Source of the DNA: Leptobrachium leishanense
Taxonomy: Eukaryota; Chordata; Amphibia; Anura; Megophryidae
Assembly: GCA_009667805.1 (NCBI GenBank)
Contig: CM019066.1
Location: 332,760,077 to 332,824,076, forward strand
DNA length: 64,000 nucleotides
Direction of reading: 5' to 3'
The notes beneath the pieces were generated by a model that saw only the letters and a program-made list of their open reading frames with translations, was not told where the DNA came from and did not search any database. Both the position numbers and the translations under genes were made by a program. Below, one piece after another: positions 1-10,984 of the stretch. Each line of letters begins with the position of its first letter. The first letter of the stretch is position 1.

Positions 1-1083
1 GCCGTGTGACAGAGACCTTTACAGAAGTGCAATCCCTCCCATATGAAGTGAAAGTTTTGTAAAATTTGAGATATATTAGCGTGACTGCATTTTAGGCCTC
101 TTCTGTTGGCGAGTTCGGGTTTTCTAACAGCGAGGTCACGGCTTCTCTGTGCTGCCACAGTTCATAGTGACTTTTGGGGTTTTTGAGCAGCGTCTTGCTC
201 ACAGCATTGTAATTGAGAGAATTAATGCTTCTCAACCAATGTCTTTGGATAGTCCTAAATGTGTTTTCTTTTTTTCTCTCAATAATACTTTTTATTGAAG
301 TTTTATAAATGAAATATTATTTTAATAACATCCCACTGGCTTTTTTTTTAAACTCTCCCCATAGAATAAAAAAGCTGATCTTACTAGTTCTTAGCATATT
401 AACAAGCAATTATGTTTAACTGAAGACATGCAATTTGCGCAGTGATCTCCACCCTTACTTGATTGTCTTAGGGTCACAATCATCACCTTTGCATGTGCTA
501 ATGTATTGAACCACCAAAGAAGCTAATAATGTCTTTTATAGTAATGATGAGATATTTATAACCAGAGACTTAAACTTTCATGTTTCTTAATTAAAAGAGA
601 TTTTCTAAACTAGTTATAACCTGCGTTTGGCCTTATGATGCCTCATGGAATAACAATGATCCGCCAATTAATATGTAGCTGCTAAGGACTGAGTCTTGGT
701 TGTCTTCTCTGCATATTAAGGAATATTCGTTAATTAATATTCTGCTTGCTTGCAGTCAGCACACAGGACATCATCTTTGCATTGGGATCCCTACAGACGA
801 GAGAATAATTGTAGTCACAATGAAAAGCATTTCGGGACAACTTTGAACAGGGAAGAACCACTTAACCCCTTAATGGCAGAGAATTGTCATTGTAATGCGA
901 AGGGACGGTTATGACATCAAGGAGGTAATCAACCTCTCACTACGAAAAGCTTTAAAAAAAATACATCACAGACAGACTGTGGTGATGAAGTTCAAAGAAA
1001 AATTATAAAAAAAAGAATTATGGGAGTTTGGATATTAATTCTCAGTTGAGGGAACGAAAAAAATGCACTGATAAATCTAGATT
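1..1083. other. AT-rich intergenic DNA, no gene seen
   Basis: No open frame, repeat terminus or RNA gene is recognisable. The part from about 420 to 840 looks single-copy and is rich in short homeodomain-like words (TTAATTAA, TAATTA) and an octamer-like TTTGCAT, the texture often seen in conserved non-coding elements. That reading is impression only; conservation cannot be judged from one sequence. Confidence 0.5.
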
Positions 1084-1330
1084 TAAATACATAGAAACAT
1101 AGAAAAATTTCGGCAGATAAGAACCTTTGGGCCCATCTAGTCTGCCCAATTACATGGATACTTTACCTGGATTTATCTTTTGTTTAGGATAGCCTTATGC
1201 CTATCCCATGCCTGCTTAAATTCAATTACTGTTTTGGCCTCTACCACTTCTACTGGAAGACTGTTCCATGTATCCACCACCCTCTCAGTAAACTAATGCT
1301 TCCTGATGTTACTTTTAAACCTTTGCCCCT

Positions 1331-3427
1331 CTAATCTAAGACTATGTCTTCTTGTTTTGCTATTTTGTTTCCTTTTAGTTTACCTAAATCATTTGTCATT
1401 TGGCTGATCCCTCCAGGAACGTCAACCCTGTTGCAAATCTTTGTGTCATCAGCAAAAAGACATACTTTTCCATTAATACCTTCTGCAATATCACTAATAA
1501 AAATATTAAAGAGAATGGGTCCAAGTACTGACCCCTGAGGTACCCCACTGGTAACAAGACCTTGCGCCGAATAAACTCCATTTACCACAACCCTCTGTTG
1601 CCTGTCACTCAGCCACTGCCTAATCCATTCAACAATATTGGAATCCAAGCTCAAAGATTGCAATTTATTGATAAGCCTTCTATGCGGAACAGTATCAAAA
1701 ACCTTACTAAAATCTAAATAAGCAATGTCTACTGCACCACCTGTGTCTATTATTTTTGTTACCCAATCAAAAAAATCAATAAGATTAGTTTGGCATGATC
1801 TCCCTGAGGTAAACCCATGTTGTTTCTGATCCTGTAATCTATGTGTTTTTAGATGTTCAACAATCCTTTCCTTTAACATGGTTTCCATTAATTTCCCCAC
1901 TACTGACGTAAGACTAACTGGCCTATAGTTCCCCGATTCCTCCCTACTACCCTTCTTGTAAATGGGCACAACATTTGCTAATTTCCAGTCTTCTGGGATG
2001 ACTCCCATTAACAAGGATTGGTTAAATAAATCTGTTAACGGTTTTGCTATTACATCACTGAGCTCTTTTAATAATTTAGGGTGGATCCCATCAGGCCCCA
2101 TTGACTTATTTGTCTTTACTTTAGACAGCTGCTGTAGAACCTCCTCCTCTGTAAACTCATATGTAAATGTCTCTTTAGTGTTTCCTCCTGAGGTCCCTTT
2201 CCTTCCTTTTCTTCTGCAAAGACTGAACAAAAATATTCATTGAGGCAGTCAGCGAGACTTTTATCCTCTTCTACATACCTTCCTTCCTTTGTTTTTAATT
2301 TAACTAATCCTTGTTTTACTTTTCTTTTCTCGTTTATGTATCTAAAAAATGTTTTGTCCCCCTTTTTTATTGACCGAGCTATTTTCTCTTCTGCGTGTGC
2401 TTTGGAAGCTCTTATAAATTGCTTTGCCTCTTTCTGCCTAATTTTATAGGTTTGCCTATCTTCTTCACTCTGACTTTTTTTATAATTATTGAATGCTATC
2501 TTTTTTTCTTCACTATTTTGGCCACTTCTGCAGAGTACCACAGTGGTTTCTTCCCTTTTTTGTTTTTGCTAACAAGCAGAATGCAATTTCCTGTGGCCTT
2601 CAATAATGCTTCCTTTAAATAATTCCATTTCTCCTGGACTCCCTTTAAACTCCTCCAGTCTGATAATGACTCATTCACACAAAATCTCATTTTAGAAAAA
2701 TCTGTTTTATTAAAGTCTAAAACTTTTGTTTTTGTGTGGTGCGGCTCCATCCCTGTTCTTATATTAAACCACACTGACTGGTGATCACTAGATCCCAAAT
2801 TTTCACCTACAACAACGTCCGATACCAAACCTCCATCTGTGAGTATTAAATCCAATATGGCCTCTTTACGGGTCGGCTCCTCAACTACTTGTGTTAGAGA
2901 TAATCCCAGTAAGGAGTTTAGAATATTTGTACTCCTGGTGCACCCAGCTATTTTGGTTTTCCAGTTCACATCAGGAAGATTAAAGTCCCCCATGATAATA
3001 ACTTCCCCTTCATTGCCATTTTGGCTATTTCCTCAACCAGCAGATTATCTAGCTCTTCTACTTGTCCAGGGGGTCTATAGATCACACCTACACGAGCTAC
3101 TGTATGATTGCCAAATGTTAGTGTAACCCAAACTGACTCTATGTTCACCTCGCTCACTTTTATTTGGTTCGTTTTTATGTTGTTTTTCACATACAGGGCC
3201 ACTCCTCCTCCTTTCCTACCTTCTCTGTCTTTTCTATATAAAGAGTACCCCGGTATTGTTATGTCCCAGTTATTTTTCTCACTGAACCATGTCTCAGTAA
3301 CCGCCACTAAATCTACTTTTTCAGCTGCCATCATTGCCTCCAGTTCATTGATTTTATTGACTAAACTGCGAGCATTTATAGACACGACTCTGAGCTTGTC
3401 ATTTTTTACCTCGCATGTTGCTTGCAC
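1331..3427 (-). pseudogene. CR1 ORF2: AP endonuclease plus reverse transcriptase, frameshifted and internally deleted
   Basis: Four overlapping frames make up one former protein. 3427-2966 gives the N-terminal endonuclease (VVSINARSLVNK, TETWF, VGVIYRPP). 2993-2496 continues it (MGDFNLPDVNW, SSDHQSVW). 2541-2116 is the linker. 2230-1331 is the reverse transcriptase, with KSMGPDGIHPKLLK, YRPVSLTS, LDFSKVFDTVPH, SGVPQGSVLGP and the catalytic FADDTK. Frameshifts lie near 2980, 2520 and 2220. After FADD the frame jumps directly into C-terminal sequence: about 1330-1180 in another frame reads like the CR1 end (RRHSLRLEGQRFKSN, VVDTWNSLPVEVVEA). Roughly two hundred residues of RT thumb and adjoining region are therefore missing. 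The family normally nicks target DNA and reverse-transcribes its RNA in place; this copy cannot. Confidence 0.9.
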
Positions 3428-3489
3428 CCTCCGATTTAGTTTTGGGGGACAATCGGGCAGATTGTTTTTTACCCTTTTGTCCCCCCCTC

Positions 3490-4251
3490 CTAGTTTAAAT
3501 ATTCCTTTGTGAAACCTTTGAACTTCTCACTGAGAACATATGTTCCCCTATGAGTAAGATGCAAACCTTCTTTTTTATACAGTTCCTTTCTGCTCCAATT
3601 AGAGCTATCATGGGACACAAAGCCAAATCCTTGCTCCCGACACCATTCCCAAAGCCACAAATTAAATTCCCTATTGCACATCTGCCTATCTTGAATGTTA
3701 TGCACAGGCAAAACTTCAGAGAATGACACAGTGGACGCAATCTGCTGTATTTCACCTCCAAGAACACAAAAATCTTCCTTAATCTCAGAAACCTCATTGC
3801 TAGCCAAGTCATTTGTCCCTAGATGGACTAGAACGTCCACTTCCCCTTGCTGCTTTTCTTGTTTGACAATATTGAGAATACATCTCTTGTCTCTACGAGC
3901 AGTAGCCCCAGGAAGACATCTCACCAAACCACTACTCTCCAGCTCAACACCTCTTATGATAGAATCACCCAGCAACAATTGCCTTCTATCAAGTCCCACC
4001 TTTTCCTTTTTGTCCTTGGTTGCAGTCCTGCATACCTTAGGCATAGTGGATGGTGGTTCCTCAACTATGGTGTCTGAGCCTACATCCGTCTTACCACTAC
4101 ACTCTGAGAGTGCCTCAAAAGAATTAAGAAGAGCCACAGATTGTGGGACATGCCTTCTATCCACAACTCTAAGTCTACCAGATCCTACAGTAGTCCATTT
4201 GCCGCTCCTAGTAGGCCTCTGTGGCAGTGGCTTTGTAACAGTCATAGCCAT
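3490..4251 (-). CDS. CR1 ORF1 protein with SGNH/GDSL esterase-like domain
   Basis: An intact 253-residue frame. Residues 1-85 are basic, low in hydrophobics and probably disordered. From about residue 88 an SGNH-hydrolase fold is evident: QLLLGDSIIRG with the nucleophile serine at 97, the LPGATARR block near 113-120, GTND at 145-148 and EGLHLTHRG near 228-236 with the catalytic-type histidine at 231. In most SGNH enzymes the residue three before that histidine is Asp; here it is Glu, which could weaken or abolish catalysis. Esterase domains are an established feature of CR1-like ORF1 proteins, where the protein is thought to accompany the element RNA; substrate is unknown. The stop lies 63 bases before the first ATG of the broken ORF2. 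The start chosen is the first ATG of the frame; upstream ones were not seen. Confidence 0.85.
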   Translation of the reverse strand: MAMTVTKPLPQRPTRSGKWTTVGSGRLRVVDRRHVPQSVALLNSFEALSECSGKTDVGSDTIVEEPPSTMPKVCRTATKDKKEKVGLDRRQLLLGDSIIRGVELESSGLVRCLPGATARRDKRCILNIVKQEKQQGEVDVLVHLGTNDLASNEVSEIKEDFCVLGGEIQQIASTVSFSEVLPVHNIQDRQMCNREFNLWLWEWCREQGFGFVSHDSSNWSRKELYKKEGLHLTHRGTYVLSEKFKGFTKEYLN

Positions 4252-4487
4252 AGCCTGAGTTGTCTAACAGATAATTTACAAATCTCAGACTTCAAACAGG
4301 CAATTTCCTGCTGCAATAAAGAGAACTGCCTACATATCAGGCACACTCCAAACCTCCATAAATTGGATCTAAAAACAAATGCATGACAGCTCTTACACTG
4401 GACCAAGCCTGCCATTATAAAAGAATGGATTTAAAACCAGCAAATCTTACCTTTTTGTAGGTTTTCTACCTCCTGTCAAACCTCAGA

Positions 4488-4842
4488 CTACCTCCAGAGT
4501 AACTCCAGAAGATCTCCTCTAAGTGTTCACTTAGAAGGCTTGACAAGCTCAATTAGCAAGCTAATATCCCCAACCTTTATATAGTCACCTAAGTACACCT
4601 CCCGCAGCAAGGAGTGGACAAGCTAAACCTCTTTGCAAATACCACCCAGTTGATTCCAATTGTATGCTAATCAGTATGAAAATGAGTCACCAGCCTAACC
4701 TAATTTACTCACCAGACCTAACTTAAAACCTTAAGATGAATAGAAAAGATCTGTTTGAAACAAAAATCAAAATCACTCACCAGAAGATCTCCTCCAAGTG
4801 TTCACTTTGAAGGCTTCACTTAGAAGGCTTGACAAGCTGTAA
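4488..4842 (-). repeat. Duplicated segment in the CR1 5' region
   Basis: The stretch CAGAAGATCTCCTC followed by AAGTGTTCACTT and AGGCTTGACAAGCT occurs at about 4507-4552 and again at 4782-4842, some 280 bases apart. CR1 5' ends can carry repeated promoter-like monomers, so this may be a two-copy 5' array; that role is inference. Confidence 0.6.
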
Positions 4843-4849
4843 CATGTAT

Positions 4850-4905
4850 CTGTTTAGTTTAAAAATACTAAGTTTTGCGGGAAATTGGGAAACAATAACA
4901 GAATT
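4850..4905. repeat. Direct repeat, copy 1 (partner at about 6597-6655)
   Basis: About 55 bases (TTAGTTTwAAAATACTA ... GGGAAACAATAACAGAATT) recur at 6597-6655 with a handful of differences. The two copies bracket 1.7 kb that includes a hairpin-bearing repeat, a TIR MITE and a SINE. They could be the remains of one older repeat split by insertions or a local duplication. Confidence 0.65.
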
Positions 4906-5059
4906 AAAAAAAAACCATATACGTATCTTGATCAGCGCAATAAAAATTGCTATCAGGATCTTGGTGTCTCTCATAGATCAGCAGACCATATTTTGGTACA
5001 TAAAACAAAATATAAAAATACACAATGGTGAAGTATATCAAATATATACTATAAATAAG

Positions 5060-5600
5060 ATGCATTGAATGATATTTCACTCACAAACATAAGACAAGAA
5101 AAGCGTAACTCTCCTTGTGCAGAACGAAAAATATAAGTGTATATATACTTTTCAGCCAATTTTTCACTTACACTTGTTGGAGCATCCATAGCTCTAAGGT
5201 TTGCGCATATGGATTTTTTCAGGCTCGGGAAAATCCACAAACCACCAAAAAGACACAGGCTGGATCTTCTTTTCGAAAGAAAATTTTATAAAATAAAAAC
5301 ATGTAAAACAAATGGATAAAACATGTACCCAGGACGCGTTTCGTCGCACTAGGCGACTTCCTCAGCTGGTTAAGGATCAGTGTCCCCTGTAAGATGTTTT
5401 ATAGTCCTATAAATTAAAATCAACCATATGCATGTGTCCCCAGATGTCTTCCGGCATGTGTTCCACGCCTCACTTTCGTAATCCATCAGATGATTGAAGG
5501 TGCCGCCATCTTGGATGGTCAATGCAGCTCAACGTGTGTTCCACGCCTCTCTTTGGAAATCCACTCAGTGAATTGGACTTCCTTCATCTTGTGCCTGCAT
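5060..5600. repeat. Unclassified repeat containing a hairpin-AAACGCGT motif
   Basis: On the minus strand 5333-5366 reads TGAGGAA, then a stem GTCGC/GCGAC (5343-5347 with 5353-5357) around a 5-base loop, then GAAACGCGTCC. The surrounding sequence contains a repeated phrase GTGTTCCACGCCT (about 5458 and 5526). I recognise the motif type as common in amphibian repeats but cannot name the family. Confidence 0.5.
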
Positions 5601-5707
5601 TCAGATGCTTAATACCATATCTGGAGATGGGCGGGAACAGTGTCTCTGCGTGACCATAGTAAAAATGGTTTTCTCTTTCTCCACACATCGTGGAGATGTT
5701 TTATCTG

Positions 5708-6282
5708 AGGCCTGTTCAATACCTCAGCAGCTGCTGAATTGCTGCAGCGCAGCAATTCAGTTTGCTGCAGCAGTGTCGTTGAACCCTTTGGATGCGAATT
5801 TTGAATCCAAAATGGCTGACGATTTCTTAATGAAAAATTCAGATTGTTTTTCGGATCACTCGGACAAAATATAATAAAGAGAAGCAGTCAGCACAATTCC
5901 GTTTTGTACGCACACACCACAAATGATAGTTTTTAATGAATAAACGTTATGTTTACTTCTGAAACAATATATAAATTGAACTGTAATATATGTCTATGTG
6001 CAGGGGGAAATAATAAATAAATATTTTGTGCTTTGGTGAACAAAAACCTCAAAATTAACATTGCTGTACGGAATTATTACTTGCTTCGAGGCGGTGGCCA
6101 TCTTGCTGTACGGCATTGTTACTTGCTTCATGGCGGCGGCCATCTTAAAAACATCACACTCAGCATCTCCTCGGGTCGCTGCAAGTGCTAGGTTAGCACT
6201 GCTGAGCGCTGAGCGGTTGAACGGCGTTCAATGTCAAGTTGCTAACTTAGCACTTGCAGCGGCTGAGGTATTGAACAGGCCT
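5708..6282. mobile_element. MITE with 3-bp TSD (CTG), Harbinger-like
   Basis: The ends are inverted copies beginning AGGCCTGTTCAATACCTCAG, and the element is flanked by CTG at 5705-5707 and 6283-6285. A 3-bp duplication suits PIF/Harbinger, although the usual target is TWA. It holds a perfect 11-bp-arm hairpin at about 5734-5760 (CTGAATTGCTG and its complement around CAGCG) and a 42-bp tandem duplication at about 6063-6146 (GCTGTACGG...GGCCATCTT twice). The left 330 bases recur at 31070-31420. No coding capacity is seen. Confidence 0.75.
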
Positions 6283-6366
6283 CTGCAACATATATTTCAA
6301 TAAGCCTCTCGATCACAGGGAATAATATAACAAACTTATAGAAATCCGATCTACATCGTACATAAC

Positions 6367-6576
6367 TTTTTTTTTTTTTTTTTGTGAAAGGATTTTACCA
6401 GGAAGGATACATTGAGATTTCTCTCGTTTTCAAGTATGTCCTGGGTGGCGAGTATGTACCGTTAGGTGTCTTGCCAAGGACACTTACTGGAGAGGTTGCT
6501 CGCTGGGATCGAGCCCATGACTCCACAGGCTCTCTCCACGCAGAGCAGTGACATTACCTCTACTCCACCCAGCCGG
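6367..6576 (-). mobile_element. tRNA-derived CORE-SINE, minus strand
   Basis: Read on the minus strand it starts with a tRNA-like head (GGTGGAGTAGAGGTAAT as A-box region, GGCTCGATCCCAG as B-box). It continues through a CORE-type segment (GTGTCCTTGGCAAGACAC) and ends in a LINE-like tail (CTCAATGTATCCTTCCTGG) followed by a poly-A of about 17. Close copies lie at about 28025-28234 and 61950-62164, and isolated tails at 28600-28660, 35382-35445 and 55966-56035. The three-part structure is that of RNA polymerase III SINEs mobilised by a partner LINE. Confidence 0.85.
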
Positions 6577-6596
6577 TACTTCTTATAGTTATAGTT

Positions 6597-6655
6597 ATAG
6601 TTAGTTTTAGAAATACTACGTTTTGGGGGAAATTGGGAAACAATAACAGAATTAT
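6597..6655. repeat. Direct repeat, copy 2 (partner at about 4850-4905)
   Basis: Matches copy 1 over about 55 bases and abuts the upstream end of the SINE at 6367-6576, separated by a short TTATAG tract. Confidence 0.65.
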
Positions 6656-7464
6656 AATGACAGTTGAGGTTTTGGCAACTAGACTCCGATTTAATTCGGC
6701 CAGATAGACACAATTGGCACTTTTTTTGGCTGCATTTTAGTCACTTTTCAGTTCAGGAGATCGAAATTCAGGCTTACCGGCGTTGTGACTCTCAATAAAA
6801 TTTCTGATCACATATTGGCTCTGGCAGCTATACTTTTTCTTGCAAATATCGGCTATATTGATTCGACTCAAATTTATCAGTATGCCGATTTCTGAAAAAA
6901 TATCAAATGCTGAAAAGGTGTTGATATATGGATTTTCTGGATGAAAATAAAGGGAATTTGGCTGAAATCATTTTTTAATCATCAGATTTTTCTGATAGTC
7001 ATATTTAAAGGCAAACGTCTTTATGCTGCTTGCCGAAAATAAGCGCTTTTTTTGGGCATTTTACCAGCCCGCTATTTTTCAGACCAGCAGCATTTTTTTG
7101 AATATTGGCTCCTGCTGAATTTTTTTAATTGAATCAGTCGTTTTGAAAAATATAACAACTGAAAGCAAATTTTTTTTTAGAAAGATCAGCTGGTAGAATT
7201 AAATGAAGCCCATGGTTTTGTAACCCTGCAACCTTTTTTATTTTATATATTTAAGACAAATTGATTTTATTCTATTCTGTACCAAGCTCTTCATTAAAAC
7301 TTCCCTTACAAACAGAAATCAGAACTCACTTATGGTTCCTTTGTCATTCTTCAATGAAAGCAATAGTTCTGTGGATCGCTGCCTTTTCATTCATCTGCAC
7401 GGACATTGGGGTTATTTTTTTAGTGATTGGACCTCTATGTTACTGACAAAATCCCAAAATTTAA
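6656..7464. other. No gene; unclassified AT-rich repeat-like DNA
   Basis: Contains several variants of TCAGATTTTTCTG, TTTCTGAAAAA and TGCCGATTT-type words, suggesting an old degenerate repeat, but no terminus or frame that I can assign. Confidence 0.4.
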
Positions 7465-8211
7465 GGGCCCTATTACATTCCTCACGCATTCGTTTTTGCG
7501 CGTGAAAATGCGCATTTGCGCGAGGGGCAAAACCCTTTGCGCTGAACGTCGTATTACAACGTTCACGAAAATGATGCGCGTTATCGTTTAACGCGGATGG
7601 ACCTGCGCAAGTGATGAACTGTGCGCGTCCTATACTTAACATTATGAGCGCAAATTAGTTCGTGTGCTGGTACGTGGATGGTATTACAATCGATGCGCAT
7701 CTTTTTACGAACAACGTTTGCGCGCATAATTTTAACGTCTTTGAAAAGCTGGTGGTAACTGCAAATCGGAACGTTCTGGCCGAAACAAAAAACACCAGCA
7801 CGAAAAAATAATACAGCACAGTATAGTTACACATTCTACACATACCCAAACAAAAAAATTGTGAATTAATGGGTGCTTTTATTATTGCTGCAGCATGTAT
7901 ACTCAGATTTAGTTTGACAGGCGCAAAACCTTAAGTGAGTCAATTAAGGCAAATTAATGTCAATTAAGTTTCTTAATTCTGATTGGCTGAATCCCGTGTA
8001 AAAAACAGTCCGCAACAGATTTGGGTGCGCTTAGTTACTGCGCGCGTATTACTCTTCGTTTTGCGCTTCATTTTTACGAACGTTATTTTTGGACGGATGA
8101 GAAAATGCATTCGGATCGGAATACCAACGTTAATTTTCGTGCGATAACGCCGGACGATGCGCGCCAAAAATTTTGCACGAACGAAATTGCGCGAAGAATG
8201 TAATAGGGGCC
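7465..8211. mobile_element. PIF/Harbinger MITE, family A copy 1
   Basis: Termini GGGCCCTATTACATTC and GAATGTAATAGGGGCC are inverted and flanked by TAA at 7462-7464 and 8212-8214, the Harbinger hallmark (3-bp TWA target). The 747-bp interior is strikingly rich in CpG and GCGC words compared with its surroundings, and has no coding frame of transposase type. Family members: 22317-23008 and 45612-46296. Confidence 0.9.
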
Positions 8212-8214
8212 TAA

Positions 8215-9177
8215 TAGTTTAATTTGGTTAAAAAGATTGATTCTTATGCTGTCAATTTTCAATATATTTAATCTTTTGGTTAATTCCAATTCATCCTCTG
8301 TTGTTTAATTTTTGTACCCTGCTACAGTTCGGTTCGCCATATTCTAGAGGTCTTCCGTATCTCCTATCAATGCCATCGGTCTATTTTTAAGATGCGTCTC
8401 CATTGTCCCTGCGGGATGTGTCGCTGCAATCTTGTGTTTGTCATGCTTATGGTGCAGAGCAAAATACACAGTGAATTCAATCTTTAAATTAAGCTGTAAC
8501 CAAGCTTGTATATTCATTAGAGTAGAAAAATTCTCTTCTGAGAAGTTCAAATTGTTTATTGATTTTCATTTCTCTGTTCAAGTGAAGCTTGAGTAAGTCT
8601 TTCTCACTGCGGTCCCTCAGGGCCAAAACAGCCAAGAAGTACATCACATTTCAACCCCAACGAGCAGTTAGAAACAAAAATCAGAGCATTCCTTTAAAAC
8701 TATATTAATAAATAGTTATTGGGTGAGATTTCCACCCCGTGCGTCTGGTTTACATCCAGGGAAAAAAAAAAGTCACGCGGATAAAAACAACACATTTCAA
8801 TCTTCATCCAATCTCACAGTTGGATTGCGCTATCTCTACGTGAAATTTGTTATTAGGAGATGGCTGTCAGTAAAAACTGACGTATTATCAGAAAATCGCG
8901 AGGATGGATCATCATAATAATATCGTAGTCACTGGAGCAATTTTCATTTCTTGTAGAAAACATTGGACGTTAAGGTCCCCTTGTTTGCAATAATTGTCTT
9001 CAGGATATATTTCCAGCGATTCTGATAAGGACACCTCAAAATGTATTGTTAATAAAGGTTCAAATAACATTTTTGATTTTGATTAAACACAAAATTACTC
9101 TCTTGTTAACTTTGATATATATACATACATAAAAACGATACTATTATAAATATATATAAATAGCAAGTATTTCAATT
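8215..9177. other. No gene seen
   Basis: AT-rich, apparently unique sequence without repeat ends, coding frames of recognisable type or RNA genes. About 8750-8800 contains a short A-run only. Confidence 0.5.
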
Positions 9178-9220
9178 GTAGTGGAGGGCAAAAAAGCCTC
9201 CAAACTATATAATATATATA

Positions 9221-10457
9221 CACTATATTGCCAAAGGTATTCGCTCAACTGCCTTGACTCGCATATGAACTTAAGTGACATCCCATTCCTAATAAATAGG
9301 GTTCAATATGACGCCGGTCCACCCTTTGCAGCTATAACAGCTTCAACTCTTCTTCCACAAGGTTTAGGAGTGTGTTTATGGGAATTTTTGACCATTCTTC
9401 CAGAAGCGCATTTGTGAGGTCACACACTGATGTTGGACGAGAAGACCTGGCTCTCAGTCTCCGCTCTAATTCATCCCAAAGGTGTTCTATCGAGTTGAAG
9501 TCAGGACTCCGTGCAGGCCAGTCAAGTTCATCCACACCAGACTCTGTCATCCATGTCTTTATGGACCTTGCTTTGTGCACTGGTACACAGTCATGTTGGA
9601 AGAGGAAGGGGCCAGCTCCAAACTGTTCCCACAAAGTTGGGAGCATGGAATTGTCCAAAATGTCTTGGTATGCTGAAGCATGCAGAGTTCCTTTCACTGG
9701 AACTAAGGGGCCAAGCCCTGCTCCTGAAAAACAGCCCACACCATAATCCCCCCTCCACCAAACTTTACACTTGGCACAATGCAGTCAGACAAGTACCGTT
9801 CTCCTGGCAACTGCCAAACTCAGACTCATCCATCAGATTGACAGATGGAGAAGCGCATTTCATCACTCCAGAGAACGCGTCTCCACTGCTCTAGAGTCCA
9901 GTGGCGGCGTGCTTTACACCACTGCATCCGACGCTTTGCATTGCACTTGGTGATGTATGGCTTGGATGCAGCTGCTCGGCCATGGAAACCCATTCCATGA
10001 AGCTCTCTGCCCACTGTTCTTGAGCTAATCTGAAGGCCACATGAAGTTTGGAGGTCTGTAGCGATTGACTCTGCAGAAAGTTGGCGACCTCTTCGCACTA
10101 TGCGCCTCAGCATCCGCTGACCCCGCTCCGTCAGTTTATGTGGCCTACCACTTCGTGGCTGAGTTGCTGTCTTTCCCAAACACTTCCACGTTCTTATAAT
10201 ACAGCTGACAGTTGACTGTGAAATATTTAGGAGTGAGGAAATTTCAAGACTGGATTTGTTGCACAGGTGGCATCCTATCACAGTTCCACGCTGGAATTCA
10301 CTGAGCTCCTGGGAGCGACCCATTCTTTCACAAATGTTTGTAAAAACAGTCTGCATGCCTAGGTGCTTGATTTTATATACATGTGGCCATGGAAGTGATT
10401 GGAACACCTGATTCTGATTATTTGGATGGGTGAGCGAATACTTTTGGCAATATAGTG
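9221..10457 (-). mobile_element. Tc1-type DNA transposon, nearly full length
   Basis: Both ends carry CACTATATTGCCAAA in inverted orientation, extending into GTATTCGCTCA, and are bounded by TA dinucleotides at 9219-9220 and 10458-10459. The 1,237-bp length and one minus-strand transposase are typical of Tc1. The transposase is damaged, so the copy is dead but probably young: the termini still match well. Confidence 0.92.
9332..10323 (-). pseudogene. Tc1 transposase (DD34E), broken
   Basis: Translation starts at MGRSQELSEFQRGTVIG (start codon complement at 10321-10323). A paired-like helix-turn-helix follows (LEISSLLNISQSTVSCIIR), then the GRPHKL AT-hook-like GRPR region, a second HTH and the catalytic core. 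The first Asp is in LWSDEMRF, the second in FQHDCVPVH and the Glu in SPDFNSIEHLW; exactly 34 residues separate the last two, defining DD34E. Lesions: two in-frame TGA codons just after CQSDG (about 9820-9830), each explained by CpG decay of CGA, and a one-base loss near 9739 in the GGCTG of the VWGCFSG block. The protein would otherwise be about 330-340 residues, the family norm. It would cut and paste the element at TA sites. Confidence 0.92.
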
Positions 10458-10745
10458 TATATATATCAGCTAAAAAAAGCCATAGTATGGCATGGCATTG
10501 ATTTAAGGGTTCTGTGTAAAAACAGACACAGGACGCAATAAAAGTGAGACAGAGGTCCTTTGCATATCCTACCCAGAGTTCCTTGCTGCATATGGGGAAT
10601 GTGGCACAGGAGCTCTGGGAAGCAGTTCTTTGAATTTCTGTGATGTGCGGGTGGCTTCTGCAATAATACAATAATAAAAATAACCATTATAGCGTGGAGG
10701 CTTTTTATCTCACTTTTTGTCCTCCACCACAACTGTTGTAAGTAT

Positions 10746-10984
10746 ATATATTTATATAAACAAACATATATTTGTATCTCATGATAGACAGACAGATAGT
10801 TAATCAGACAGACCTTTGATGGACATCTTAAATAGAAATTTTCTATGGAAAACACTGGACAGTAAAGTTCCTAGTTTGCAAATTGCCTGCAGCATATAGT
10901 TTTAGCATGTCTGATGTGAAATCTGTATCGGTAACATATGTTTTAACAAAATATTAATTTGGCTTAATCACAAAACTATATAGA
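10746..10984. other. AT-rich DNA, no gene
   Basis: TATA-rich low-complexity sequence leading into the GATA microsatellite; nothing else is seen. Confidence 0.5.

Larger units (their letters stand above)
1084..4842 (-). mobile_element. CR1-type LINE (non-LTR retrotransposon), minus strand
   Basis: The element reads right to left: a 5' region (4842-4252), ORF1 (4251-3490), a broken ORF2 (3427-1331), a remnant of the ORF2 C-terminus and a short 3' UTR ending near 1084. The 3' terminal sequence, read on the minus strand, has the GGCCCATCTAGTCTGCC type end I associate with vertebrate CR1 elements and stops in an imperfect ACATAGAA microsatellite. Order and domains (esterase-type ORF1, then endonuclease plus reverse transcriptase) fit CR1. 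The copy is close to full length but has an internal deletion in the RT region and several frameshifts, so it is not autonomous. No clear target duplication was found. Confidence 0.9.
9178..10745. repeat. Unclassified repeat interrupted by a Tc1 element
   Basis: The outer parts (9178-9220 and 10458-10745) are related to the repeat at 24354-24816: the right part, read on the minus strand, shares AGTGAGATAAAAAGCCTCCA, CCCCATATGCAGCAAGGAA and TGTTTTTACACAGAACC with it. The Tc1 element at 9221-10457 sits between, so this repeat is older than the Tc1 insertion. Confidence 0.7.

Noticed and set aside
6367..6576. tRNA gene because of A- and B-box-like sequence
   Set aside because: The boxes are the head of a SINE with CORE and poly-A tail; there is no acceptor stem closing the structure.
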